From Spirochaetaceae bacterium (GTDB lineage: Bacteria; Spirochaetota; Spirochaetia; SZUA-6; Bin103), in the NCBI GenBank assembly GCA_028820215.1, contig JAPPKD010000364.1, positions 1 through 28,527 of the forward strand: a stretch of DNA of 28,527 bases, given 5' to 3'. The notes below the pieces were generated by a model. That model saw only the letters and a list, made by a program, of their open reading frames with translations, had not been told where the DNA came from and did not search any database. Shown piece by piece: positions 15,828 to 24,249 of this stretch (position 1 is the first letter of the stretch; every line of letters starts with the position of its first letter). A program made the position numbers and the translations under genes.

Positions 15828-16121
15828 GTGCGGATCATCAGCAAGAGGCGGTTGCGGGAGTTCTGGGAGCGACATCCGAGCGCCACAGCGGGGCTTCACG
15901 CGTGGTTTCGGGAGGTGCAGCAGGCGGATTGGGAGATGCCGGCCAGAGTGAAGGAGCGGTACCGCAGCGCCAGCATCGTGGGAGACAACCGCGTGGTGTT
16001 CAACATCAAGGGCAACGACTATCGGTTGGTCGTGAAGATCAACTACCCCTACCGAACGGTGTACGTGCGATTCGTGGGCACGCACGCGGAATACGACTCG
16101 ATAGACGTGGAGAAGGTATGA
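15828..16121 (+). CDS. higB: HigB-type toxin (mRNA interferase)
   Basis: This 97-aa RelE-superfamily toxin has the HigB pattern: start RIISKRRLREFWERHP, then NRVVFNIKGNDYRLVVKINY and YVRFVGTHAEYDSID, which is the family signature. HigB enzymes cut mRNA on the ribosome. I chose the GTG at 15828 because the family begins with the RxISKxxLREFWE stretch there and because a promoter overlaps the alternative start at 15786. The stop overlaps the antitoxin ATG (ATGA), with the toxin gene first, the usual HigBA order. It lies divergent to the ABC exporter genes. Confidence 0.93.
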   Translation: MRIISKRRLREFWERHPSATAGLHAWFREVQQADWEMPARVKERYRSASIVGDNRVVFNIKGNDYRLVVKINYPYRTVYVRFVGTHAEYDSIDVEKV

Positions 16122-17341
16122 AGATGGAGATCAAGCCGATCCGGACCGATCAAGACTACGAGGCAGCGCTCGCCCGCGTCGACGAACTGATGGACGCCGA
16201 GCTCGGAACTCCCGAAGGCGAGGAGCTCGACGTACTGGTCGACTTGGTCGAGGCGTACGAGAGCCGGCACATGCCAATAGGGTATCCCAGCGCGGTCGAA
16301 GCGATCGAGTTCCGCATGGAGCAGGGCGGGCTGAGCCCGCGCGACCTGATCCCCTTCATCGGCACCCGAGCGAAGGTCTCGGAGGTTCTCTCCGGCAAGC
16401 GTGCGATCACGATGCCGATGGCGCGTGCCCTCCACACACACCTCGGCATACCAGCCGAAGTGTTGCTGCGTGACTCGGTGTCAGCCGTCGACGACCCGTC
16501 GGCCGACCTGGAGTGGAGTCGATTCCCCCTCAAGGAGATGGCCAAACGAAGCTGGATTCCCGATCTTCCCGACCTAGCACGGCATGCCAGGCAGCTTGTC
16601 GGTGATCTGATCGAACGGGCGGGCGGCTGGCAGGTTGCCGGTGCCGCCCTGTACCGCAAGAACGATCACCTTCGCGCCAACGCAAAGACCGATCCGTATG
16701 CACTCCAGGCCTGGTGCTGGCACGTGTTGGCCACGGCGAACCAGAGTGCACCGTCGAAGGCCTACGAGCCAGGTACCGTCACGCTGGCATTCCTCACGGA
16801 GCTCGCACGCCTGAGCGCGTGGGAGGACGGACCTCATCGCGCGCAAGTGTTCCTGGCAGAGCACGGCATCCCGCTGGTCACCGAGCGACACCTGCCACGG
16901 ACCCATCTCGACGGTGCCGCCCTTCGGCTCGGCGACGGCCGGCCGGTCATCGGGTTGACCCTGCGCTACGACCGCATCGACAGCTTCTGGTTCTGTCTTC
17001 TCCACGAGCTGGCTCACGTGGGCCGCCACATGGACCACGACGCTGCCGCTGCGTTCGTCGACGACCTTTCGCTGTCCACGGTGGAGGGGGAACGCGAGGA
17101 CCCGCGTGAGAGCCAAGCCGACGAATGGGCGGCCGAGGCGCTCATCCCGCACGATGCCTGGCAGACGAGCACGGCGCGTGAGAACCCCACTCCTCTGAGC
17201 GTCGCGACTCTCGCCCACGCGCTACGCATTCACCCCGCCGTCGTCGCCGGTCGCGTACGTCATGAACGACGGAACTATCGATTGCTCTCCCAGTTCGTCG
17301 GCACCGGTCAGGTCCGCCCCCATTTCACCACCGTCGCCTGA
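16118..17341 (+). CDS. HigA-type antitoxin fused to an ImmA/IrrE-like metallopeptidase
   Basis: This 407-aa protein has a HigA-like N-terminal part (residues ~1-118) with an HTH region: EAIEFRMEQGGLSPRDLIPF, then GTRAKVSEVLSGKRAITMPMARALHTHLGIP. A middle region of about 130 residues follows. The C-terminal part (~245-407) resembles ImmA/IrrE peptidases (M78), with the zinc motif LLHELAHVGRH (H296, E297, H300) and a downstream glutamate in RESQADEWAAE (E331) as the third ligand. Standalone HigA antitoxins are near 100-130 aa, so this one is about three times larger. It may both repress the operon through its HTH and cleave a target, possibly itself, on stress. The protease is intact by motif; the substrate is unknown. 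Confidence 0.88.
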   Translation: MKMEIKPIRTDQDYEAALARVDELMDAELGTPEGEELDVLVDLVEAYESRHMPIGYPSAVEAIEFRMEQGGLSPRDLIPFIGTRAKVSEVLSGKRAITMPMARALHTHLGIPAEVLLRDSVSAVDDPSADLEWSRFPLKEMAKRSWIPDLPDLARHARQLVGDLIERAGGWQVAGAALYRKNDHLRANAKTDPYALQAWCWHVLATANQSAPSKAYEPGTVTLAFLTELARLSAWEDGPHRAQVFLAEHGIPLVTERHLPRTHLDGAALRLGDGRPVIGLTLRYDRIDSFWFCLLHELAHVGRHMDHDAAAAFVDDLSLSTVEGEREDPRESQADEWAAEALIPHDAWQTSTARENPTPLSVATLAHALRIHPAVVAGRVRHERRNYRLLSQFVGTGQVRPHFTTVA

Positions 17342-17363
17342 GGCATCCGGCCTTCGTGACAGC

Positions 17364-18092
17364 CTATCCGAACCAGCGGGGATCCAGGCCATCGGCCCGC
17401 ATGGCCGCCTCGGTCCTGATCCGGTCGAACGGAACAGTGCCGCGCCGCTCGAGTTCCATCCGCAGCGTCATCGCGTAGCGGTCCGCAGACCGTTCCCGTT
17501 CGGCCAGCGGGCGCCTGAAGTAGAGCTCCGGCGTCGCTCCGCACCAGTCGACGTGATGGCCGATTTCGTGGAGCAGCGTGCGATAGAGCTGCGTGGTACG
17601 CGTGGAGTCCAAGGTGGGCCGAATCGACCACCAGCGACGGCTCCTCGCGACCCGATGTCCGTCGGCCGCCAATGCCGACAGTTTCTTCTGCTGGTCCGGC
17701 ACGAGCGACGGACTCCACCGGATTTCCTGACTTGGGTCCTGAGCGTCGAGGTGGATCGCGCTGCCGGTGAGCCCCGACACCCGTGTTTCGAACACCAGGC
17801 GGCCCCACACCGGCCGCAGGAGATCCTGCTTGCGCGTCGGTTGCCGGAAGACGATGGCGGAGATCCCGGCCCAGTCGTCGAGCGGCACCTCGGACAGGAC
17901 CCGCGCTACATCGTCGACGGTGCAGGCGTAGCAGCATTCTCGGGTCGGCGGTTCGACGAAGAACCACATCGTCCGCTCGCGGATCGTCCGGGAGCAACGC
18001 GCCGGATCCTTCAGAACGTGAAAGAACGAGCGATCGCCGTATGCGTCCGGCTGCGGGATGACCTGCCGGTTATCCTGACCGTGACCGCGCAT
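17364..18092 (-). CDS. Uncharacterised HExxH (zincin-like) protein
   Basis: This 242-aa soluble protein has a zincin motif, LLHEIGHHVDW (H175, E176, H179), with a likely third ligand at E198 or E200 in LAERERSADRYAM. The middle half is rich in Trp, Arg and polar residues. A cysteine group CCYAC (C53, C54, C57) precedes it. I do not recognise the family. The start is uncertain: the ATG at 18092 is preferred because upstream sequence is basic low-complexity, but an ATG at 18173 is in frame. It is convergent with the HigA-ImmA gene, 22 bases apart. A peptidase is the simplest reading; a non-catalytic zinc protein is possible. No signal peptide is seen. Confidence 0.7.
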   Translation of the reverse strand: MRGHGQDNRQVIPQPDAYGDRSFFHVLKDPARCSRTIRERTMWFFVEPPTRECCYACTVDDVARVLSEVPLDDWAGISAIVFRQPTRKQDLLRPVWGRLVFETRVSGLTGSAIHLDAQDPSQEIRWSPSLVPDQQKKLSALAADGHRVARSRRWWSIRPTLDSTRTTQLYRTLLHEIGHHVDWCGATPELYFRRPLAERERSADRYAMTLRMELERRGTVPFDRIRTEAAMRADGLDPRWFG

Positions 18093-18218
18093 GGCCGTGC
18101 CGTAGTTGCGGTTGCGGCGGCGCGGGTCCCGCCCCGGCCTGCTCCGCGACGATGCGGGTCGCCGTGCCGCCATCCGGCGGAGTCTACCGGATTGGACGAC
18201 CGAGGCTTCCCTGGACGG

Positions 18219-18224
18219 TACAAT
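18219..18224 (+). promoter_or_regulatory. Possible -10 box of the channel gene
   Basis: TACAAT, one mismatch from consensus, lies 44 bases before the GTG start of the channel gene. TTGGAC at 18192-18197 is the only -35-like hexamer, but the 21-base gap is too long, so the promoter would need an activator or another -35. The remainder of 18093-18268 holds no other recognised feature. Confidence 0.35.
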
Positions 18225-18268
18225 GCGCTGCCGATGCAGGGTCCGCACACGACCAGAGGCGCGCGACC

Positions 18269-19456
18269 GTGAGCAAAGCACGCCGGCGCCACCTGCTCCG
18301 ACTGCCGCGTGTCTCCGCCTGGATCGCGCTGGTGATCGGACTCGTGGGCCTCTGGTCTCTGGCCTACGGCGTGGGGCGGCTGGTCGTGCCGGAGTACCTG
18401 CCATTCCCGAACGAGAGCGGCGACGAGGTGTCGGGCCTCGTCAGGATCGTATTCGGCGTTCTCCTGATCCTGCTCGCCAAGGCCTTGCTGGAACGCCGGC
18501 GCTGGGCGTGGGGCGCCGCCCTGGTGGTGTCGATGGTGCACGTGGCGATCAACCTGTACCAGGCGATCCAGTCCGGCACCGTCGGCGTTCTGGTCCCGAC
18601 GCTGCTGACGATGGCCGCGCTGCTGGTATTCCACCGTACATTCTCCGTGAGGGGCTCGACCCGTCTGAGCTACGGGCAGATCGCGGCCGTCATCGCGGTC
18701 GCACTGGCGCTGGCCTACGGGATCGTGGGGGCCTACCTGTTGCGTGACCAGTTCGAGGGCATTCAGGGCTGGTCGGACGCCGCGTACTTCGCGCTGGTAG
18801 CGTACGTCACTCTGGGGTACGACTACGATGTCGCCGAGATCTATCCGGTCGGCAGCGACGCCCGCTGGTTCGCGGTCTCGATGTTCCTCATCGGCGTGAC
18901 GTTGTTCGTCACCGCGCTGTCGGTGACCCTGGGCCCGATCGTCGAAGGACGCATGAAGGGGGTGATGAGCCTGGTGAAACGGTTTCAACGGTTGAGCGAC
19001 CACGTGGTGGTGTGCGGTTACAGCGGCGTCGCGGCCAGCGTCCTCGACGAGCTGCGCGACCGCAACGTGATGGCCGTGATCGTCGACGACCGGGAGAAGA
19101 TCGCGCAGAGCCTGCGCGGCAAGGGCCACGATGTGCTGGAGGAGGACCCGACGCTGCGCGAGACGCTCCTGGACGCGAACGTGCTCACGGCGCAGGCGGT
19201 GATCGCGGCCTTCGACAGCGACTCGACGAACACGCTGGTCGCCGTCAACGCCAAGGACCTGCGCGACGCCACCCCGAACGCGAGCTTCGCGATCCTGGTC
19301 CGCATCGAGGACGAGGAGAACGTCGACAAGGTGCGCCGTCTCGGGGTGGATCAGGTGATCTCTCCCTCGACCCTCGGCGGGCGGCTGCTCGCGCAGCAGG
19401 CCGTGAACCCGGTCGCGGGAAGCCGAACGCCGTCCGCGTCGCAAACCGGAGCCTGA
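18269..19456 (+). CDS. Kch-like potassium channel with cytoplasmic TrkA-N (RCK) domain
   Basis: This 395-aa protein has six hydrophobic helices (about 13-38, 54-75, 79-98, 104-121, 136-157, 199-220) and a pore loop between the fifth and sixth. A soluble TrkA-N/RCK domain begins near residue 243 (HVVVCGYSGVAASVLDEL). The filter reads TLGYDYD (residues 181-187), where potassium channels normally have T-x-GYGD: the second glycine is replaced and extra residues are present. The helix after the pore (ARWFAVSMFLIGVTLFVTALS then LGPIVEGRMK) is typical of Kch-like channels. I chose the GTG at 18269 because the TACAAT box lies just upstream; the ATG at 18152 is an alternative. RCK domains sense nucleotides or ions. 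Confidence 0.85.
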   Translation: MSKARRRHLLRLPRVSAWIALVIGLVGLWSLAYGVGRLVVPEYLPFPNESGDEVSGLVRIVFGVLLILLAKALLERRRWAWGAALVVSMVHVAINLYQAIQSGTVGVLVPTLLTMAALLVFHRTFSVRGSTRLSYGQIAAVIAVALALAYGIVGAYLLRDQFEGIQGWSDAAYFALVAYVTLGYDYDVAEIYPVGSDARWFAVSMFLIGVTLFVTALSVTLGPIVEGRMKGVMSLVKRFQRLSDHVVVCGYSGVAASVLDELRDRNVMAVIVDDREKIAQSLRGKGHDVLEEDPTLRETLLDANVLTAQAVIAAFDSDSTNTLVAVNAKDLRDATPNASFAILVRIEDEENVDKVRRLGVDQVISPSTLGGRLLAQQAVNPVAGSRTPSASQTGA

Positions 19457-19457
19457 C

Positions 19458-20195
19458 ATGGCGGACCCACCTTCCCGGTCGCTCGACGGCCGGATCGCGC
19501 TGGTGACCGGCGGAACGCGCGGCCTGGGCCGCCACATCGCCGCGGCGCTCCTGGCCGCCGGCGCGCGCGTGGCGATCACCGGCCGTGACGGCGAGCGTGC
19601 GCGTCGGGCTGCCGCCGACCTTCAGGCCGCCCACCCGCACGGCGCGTGCGCGGGCTTCGGCTGCGATCAGAGCGATCCCGACGCGATCGCCGCCCTGCCG
19701 GCCGCAGTACGCACAGCGATGGGCGACCCGGATCTGCTGGTCAACAACGCCGCCGCATTCGCCGGCGGCCGCGTCGCCACGATGACGCTGGACCAGTGGA
19801 ACCGCTCGATCCAGACCAACCTGACCGGCGTGTTCCTCACGACCAGGGCCTTCCTGCCGGCCATGACCGAGCGCCGGCGCGGCGACCTGTTCATGATCGG
19901 CTCCATGAGCGGCAAGAAGGGCGATCCCGGCTCCAGCGCCTACGCCGCCAGCAAGTTCGGACTGCGCGGGTTCGCGCAGGCGCTGCTGTACGAGGTGCGC
20001 CACGACAACATCCGCGTCGTGGTGCTCAACCCCAGCAGCATCGACTCGGGCCCGGACGACGGCCCGCCGGCCGGCCCCGGCCTGCACCTGCACGCGGCCG
20101 ACATCGGCGCCACCATCGTGCACCTCGCCGCGCTGCCCGGACGGACGCTCATCCGCGACATGGAGATCTGGGGCACCAACCCGTTTCCGGGCTGA
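19458..20195 (+). CDS. Short-chain dehydrogenase/reductase
   Basis: This 245-aa NAD(P)-dependent oxidoreductase of the classical SDR family has the cofactor motif TGGTRGLG (residues 17-24), NNAA (96-99), a catalytic serine near 149 and the YxxxK pair Y162/K166. Arg21 and Arg43-type basic residues after the glycine motif suggest NADP preference. The start ATG is one base after the channel stop, so the two are likely cotranscribed. Substrate is unknown; FabG-like 3-oxoacyl reductases are the closest general type. There is no membrane segment or signal. Confidence 0.92.
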   Translation: MADPPSRSLDGRIALVTGGTRGLGRHIAAALLAAGARVAITGRDGERARRAAADLQAAHPHGACAGFGCDQSDPDAIAALPAAVRTAMGDPDLLVNNAAAFAGGRVATMTLDQWNRSIQTNLTGVFLTTRAFLPAMTERRRGDLFMIGSMSGKKGDPGSSAYAASKFGLRGFAQALLYEVRHDNIRVVVLNPSSIDSGPDDGPPAGPGLHLHAADIGATIVHLAALPGRTLIRDMEIWGTNPFPG

Positions 20196-20206
20196 CAGCC
20201 GGCGCC

Positions 20207-20237
20207 GGTTGACCGGTGAACCGTCCGGCCGTACTCT
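20207..20237 (+). promoter_or_regulatory. Promoter and palindromic operator of the rrf2-suf operon
   Basis: GGTTGACCGGTGAACC (20207-20222) is an imperfect palindrome (14 of 16 positions symmetric). It contains a TTGACC -35 box (20209-20214). A weak -10, TACTCT (20232-20237), follows at 17 bases. The arrangement would let a dimeric repressor at the palindrome block the -35, fitting autoregulation by the Rrf2-type product. The call rests on symmetry, and the -10 is poor. Confidence 0.5.
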
Positions 20238-20262
20238 ACAAATAAGACTCAAGAGGTCCGAT

Positions 20263-20760
20263 TTGCTGAAGATTCACCGCAAGCTGGAATACGCGCTCCT
20301 GGCCCTGCAGCACATGCGCATGGTCGGTGCCACGGATGGCGCCGACCGCCTGGTGACGGCGCGCGAGCTGTGCGGGATCCATCCCATGCCCTTCGACGTG
20401 CTGTCCAAGGTGCTGCAGCGGCTCGCGCGCTGTGGCGTGCTGGCCTCCGCACAGGGGGCCCAGGGCGGCTACCGGCTCCGCGCCGATCTGCGCCGCTATT
20501 CGCTGTACGACCTGAGCGAGGCGCTGCTCGGGTCCATGCGCTTCGCGAACTGCATGGACGAACGCTGCGAGTGCCAGCTCACCGGCTCCTGCACGGTCAT
20601 CTCGGCCGTAGTCAACCTGGCCAAGCGGGTGGAGCGGCTCTACCGCGACGTGAGCGTCGACGAGCTGCTGGAAAGCGAAGAGGTCCACGACGAACGGGAG
20701 ATCAGAGAGCGATTCACCCGCAGCCAGCAGGCGATGAGCCTCTTGATCCAGGAGACCTGA
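20263..20760 (+). CDS. Rrf2/IscR-like Fe-S regulator of the suf operon
   Basis: This 165-aa Rrf2-family winged-helix protein begins with [16 protein letters not shown] and has the HTH region [29 protein letters not shown], then the wing [13 protein letters not shown] cysteine cluster, C97, C102, C104 and C110 in [15 protein letters not shown], corresponds to the region that holds [2Fe-2S] in IscR. I chose TTG at 20263 because GAGG lies six bases before it; the longer frame from TTG at 20209 would run through the promoter. Its stop overlaps the sufB ATG (TGATG), so it is coupled to the operon it probably regulates. Repression when clusters are plentiful is the expected mode, by analogy with IscR. 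Confidence 0.9.
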   Translation: MLKIHRKLEYALLALQHMRMVGATDGADRLVTARELCGIHPMPFDVLSKVLQRLARCGVLASAQGAQGGYRLRADLRRYSLYDLSEALLGSMRFANCMDERCECQLTGSCTVISAVVNLAKRVERLYRDVSVDELLESEEVHDEREIRERFTRSQQAMSLLIQET

Positions 20761-22255
20761 TGGAAATCGCAGCGCACGATCAGCAGAGCACCCTGCAATC
20801 AAGTGAGCGGAGCGAACCTCACTCGAAGAGTGAGGAGTACCGCGCCGGCTTCCACACCGACGTGGAGACCGACGAGGTACCCAAGGGACTTTCCGCCGAT
20901 ACGGTGCGGCTGATCTCGGAGAAGAAGAACGAGCCCGCCTTCATGCTCGACTTCCGCCTGCGCGCCCTGGAGCGGTGGCAGGCGATGGAGGAGCCGTGGT
21001 GGCGCTTTGTCGACTACCCGCAGATCGACTACCAGGACATCCGCTACTACTCTGCGCCCAAAAAGGTCGGCGCCAATCAGAACGGCGACAACCCGAAGTC
21101 GCTGGACGACGTCGACCCGGAGGTGATCGCCACCTTCGAGCGGCTGGGCATCCCGCTGCTGGAGCAGAAGCGCCTGATGGGCGTGGCGATCGACGCCGTA
21201 TTCGACTCGGTCTCCGTCGGCACCACCAACCAGGAGCAGCTCGAGAAGCTGGGGATCGTGTTCTGTTCCATGGGAGAGGCGGTGCAGGACTATCCGGAGC
21301 TGGTCCAGCGCTACCTGGGCTCCGTGGTGCCGACGGCCGACAACTACTTCGCGGCGCTGAACTCCGCGGTCTTCACCGACGGATCGTTCTGCTATATCCC
21401 GCGCGGCGTGCAGTGCCCGATCGACCTGTCAACCTACTTCCGCATCAACGCGGCGGAGACCGGACAGTTCGAGCGTACGCTGCTCATCGCCGAGGAAGGC
21501 AGCTCCGTGAACTACGTCGAGGGATGCACGGCGCCGATGCGCGACCGGAACCAGCTCCACGCCGCCGTCGTGGAGATCGTCGCGCTGGACGAGGCGACCG
21601 TGAACTACTCGACCGTCCAGAACTGGTACGCCGGCGACGAGGAGGGCCGTGGCGGCATCTACAACTTCGTCACCAAGCGCGGCCGCTGCCTGGGCCGGCG
21701 CTCCAAGATCTCGTGGACGCAGGTGGAGGCCGGCGCCGCCATCACCTGGAAGTACCCGAGCGTCATCCTCTCCGGCGCCGACTCCGTGGGCGAGTTCTAC
21801 TCGGTCGCGCTCACCAACAACCGCATGCAGGCCGATACCGGCACCAAGATGATCCACATCGGGCCGCGCACCAGCAGCACGATCGTCTCCAAGGGCATCT
21901 CGGCCGACCGGTCGGTGAACAGCTACCGGGGTCAGGTGCGCGTCCAGCCCGGCGCCGACGGCGCCCGCAACTTCACGCAGTGCGACTCGATGCTCGTCGG
22001 GGACGAGTGCGTGGCCAACACCTTCCCGTCGATCGAGGTGCGAAACCCCACCGCGACGGTCGAGCACGAAGCGTCGACCTCCAAGATCGGCGCCGACCAG
22101 CTCTTCTACCTGGCGACTCGCGGCATCGACACCGAGGGAGCCATCTCGCTGCTGATCAACGGCTTCTGCAAGGAAGTGTTCCGCAAGCTGCCGCTGGAGT
22201 TCTCGGTGGAGGCGGTCAAGCTCCTGGAAATGAAGCTCGAAGGGAGTGTGGGCTG

Positions 22256-22256
<1 letters not shown>
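20760..22256 (+). CDS. sufB: Fe-S cluster assembly scaffold SufB
   Basis: This 498-aa protein is the scaffold of the SufBCD complex and builds nascent Fe-S clusters. It has the SufB pattern: [15 protein letters not shown] near residues 67-81, [43 protein letters not shown], the beta-helix core with [21 protein letters not shown], and a C-terminal [24 protein letters not shown]. Cysteine C413-type positions are present within AEGCTAP-like and NFTQC segments. Length is normal. The first 40 residues are a serine/glutamate-rich stretch before homology starts. ATG overlaps the regulator stop. Confidence 0.97.
20802..20835 (+). other. Competing short hairpins near the start of sufB
   Basis: Within the first 75 bases of sufB, CCTCACTC (20817-20824) can pair perfectly with GAGTGAGG (20828-20835) around a three-base loop. 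The upstream AGTGAG (20802-20807) can instead pair with CTCACT (20818-20823). The two hairpins exclude each other. This could be a translational control element or only a chance result of the serine/glutamate-rich coding. Confidence 0.35.
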
Positions 22257-23029
<773 letters not shown>

Positions 23030-23031
23030 GA

Positions 23032-24249
23032 ATGACAGTCGCCGAGCAGGCGCGCTCCTGGATCGCCGAGCTGATCGAGCGCGCCAGCCACTTCGATGCC
23101 GAGCACGGCGGCCCTCCCTGGCTGAGCGCCCTGCGCCGGACGGGCCGCGAGCGGCTGGCGTCCGGAGGGCTGCCGCTGGCTCGCGACGAGGCGTGGACGT
23201 ACACGAACGTGCGGCCGCTGCTCGGCGAGCGGTTTCAGGCCCCGGAGGAGCCCGAAGGGGACGGCGGGGATGCAGCGGCCACCGGCGGCTGGCGGCCGCT
23301 GGGGGCAGCGCGACAGCCGCCGGCGAGCGCGGTGAGCGACTATCCCCAGCACGCCTTCACGGCACTCAATCAGGCGTTCGCCGGCTCCGGGTTCCACGTC
23401 ACCGTCGATACCGGCGAGTCGCGTTATGTAGAGATCGTCCACCGCCGTCGCCCTCGACCCGACGGCGGGACGCTGTACGCCGACGCCGTCCGCGTGGAGC
23501 TGGCGGCCGGGGCACGCGCCACGGTGGTGGAGCGCTGGGAGCCGCCGGACCGTCCGGCGGCCACGCTGCACGTACCGGGCACCGATCTGGTGGTGGCGCC
23601 GGGCGCCGCGCTGCGCTACTACCGGCTGGCGGACGACGACCCGAAGGCGTTCGGCTTCGGCTCGCTGCGCGCCGCCGTGGGCGCCGATGCGGAGCTCGAC
23701 CTTGCGCTGATCGGTGGCGGGATGGCCATCGACCGGATCGAAGTGACCGTCGCGCTGCTCGACGGCGGTGCGCGTGCCCGCCTGGGCGGAGCCGCCGTCC
23801 TGTCGGGCCCCGCGCACGGGGCGGTCCACACCTGCGTCCAGCACCGCGCGCCCGAGTGCTCCAGCGACCAACTCTTCAAGACCGTGCTGCTCGACGGCGC
23901 GCGCTCGGCCTTCCAGGGCACGATCGAGGTGGATCGCGTCGCCCAGGGGACCGATGCCTTCCAACTGAGCAACACGCTCCTGCTGCATCCCGAGTCGCGC
24001 GCGGACGCGCGCCCGCAGCTTCGCATCGGCGCCGATCAGGTACGCTGTACGCACGGGGCCACCTCGGGACCGCTGGCTCCCGAGCAGCTCCATTACCTGC
24101 AGAGCCGCGGCATCCCTCGCGGCATGGCGACCGCCATGCTGGTACGCGGCTTCCTGGATGAAGTGAACCGCAGGATCGAGATCTCCGAGGTGGAGGCTGC
24201 CCTGCAGGCGCAGCTTGACCGCGGCCTCGCCAGCCTGGAAGCCGCGTGA
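23032..24249 (+). CDS. sufD: Fe-S assembly protein SufD
   Basis: This 405-aa SufD-family protein pairs with SufB in the SufBCD complex. The N-terminal helical part includes GGLPLARDEAWTYTNVRPLL, where SufD enzymes have LP..RDEAWKYT. The C-terminal beta-helix ends with SDQLFKTVLLDGARSAFQGTIEVD, RADARPQLRIGADQVRCTHGAT and EQLHYLQSRGIPRGMATAMLVRGFL, all characteristic. The conserved histidine of the SufB-SufD interface is the one in CTHGAT. It starts two bases after sufC and overlaps sufS. Confidence 0.95.
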   Translation: MTVAEQARSWIAELIERASHFDAEHGGPPWLSALRRTGRERLASGGLPLARDEAWTYTNVRPLLGERFQAPEEPEGDGGDAAATGGWRPLGAARQPPASAVSDYPQHAFTALNQAFAGSGFHVTVDTGESRYVEIVHRRRPRPDGGTLYADAVRVELAAGARATVVERWEPPDRPAATLHVPGTDLVVAPGAALRYYRLADDDPKAFGFGSLRAAVGADAELDLALIGGGMAIDRIEVTVALLDGGARARLGGAAVLSGPAHGAVHTCVQHRAPECSSDQLFKTVLLDGARSAFQGTIEVDRVAQGTDAFQLSNTLLLHPESRADARPQLRIGADQVRCTHGATSGPLAPEQLHYLQSRGIPRGMATAMLVRGFLDEVNRRIEISEVEAALQAQLDRGLASLEAA

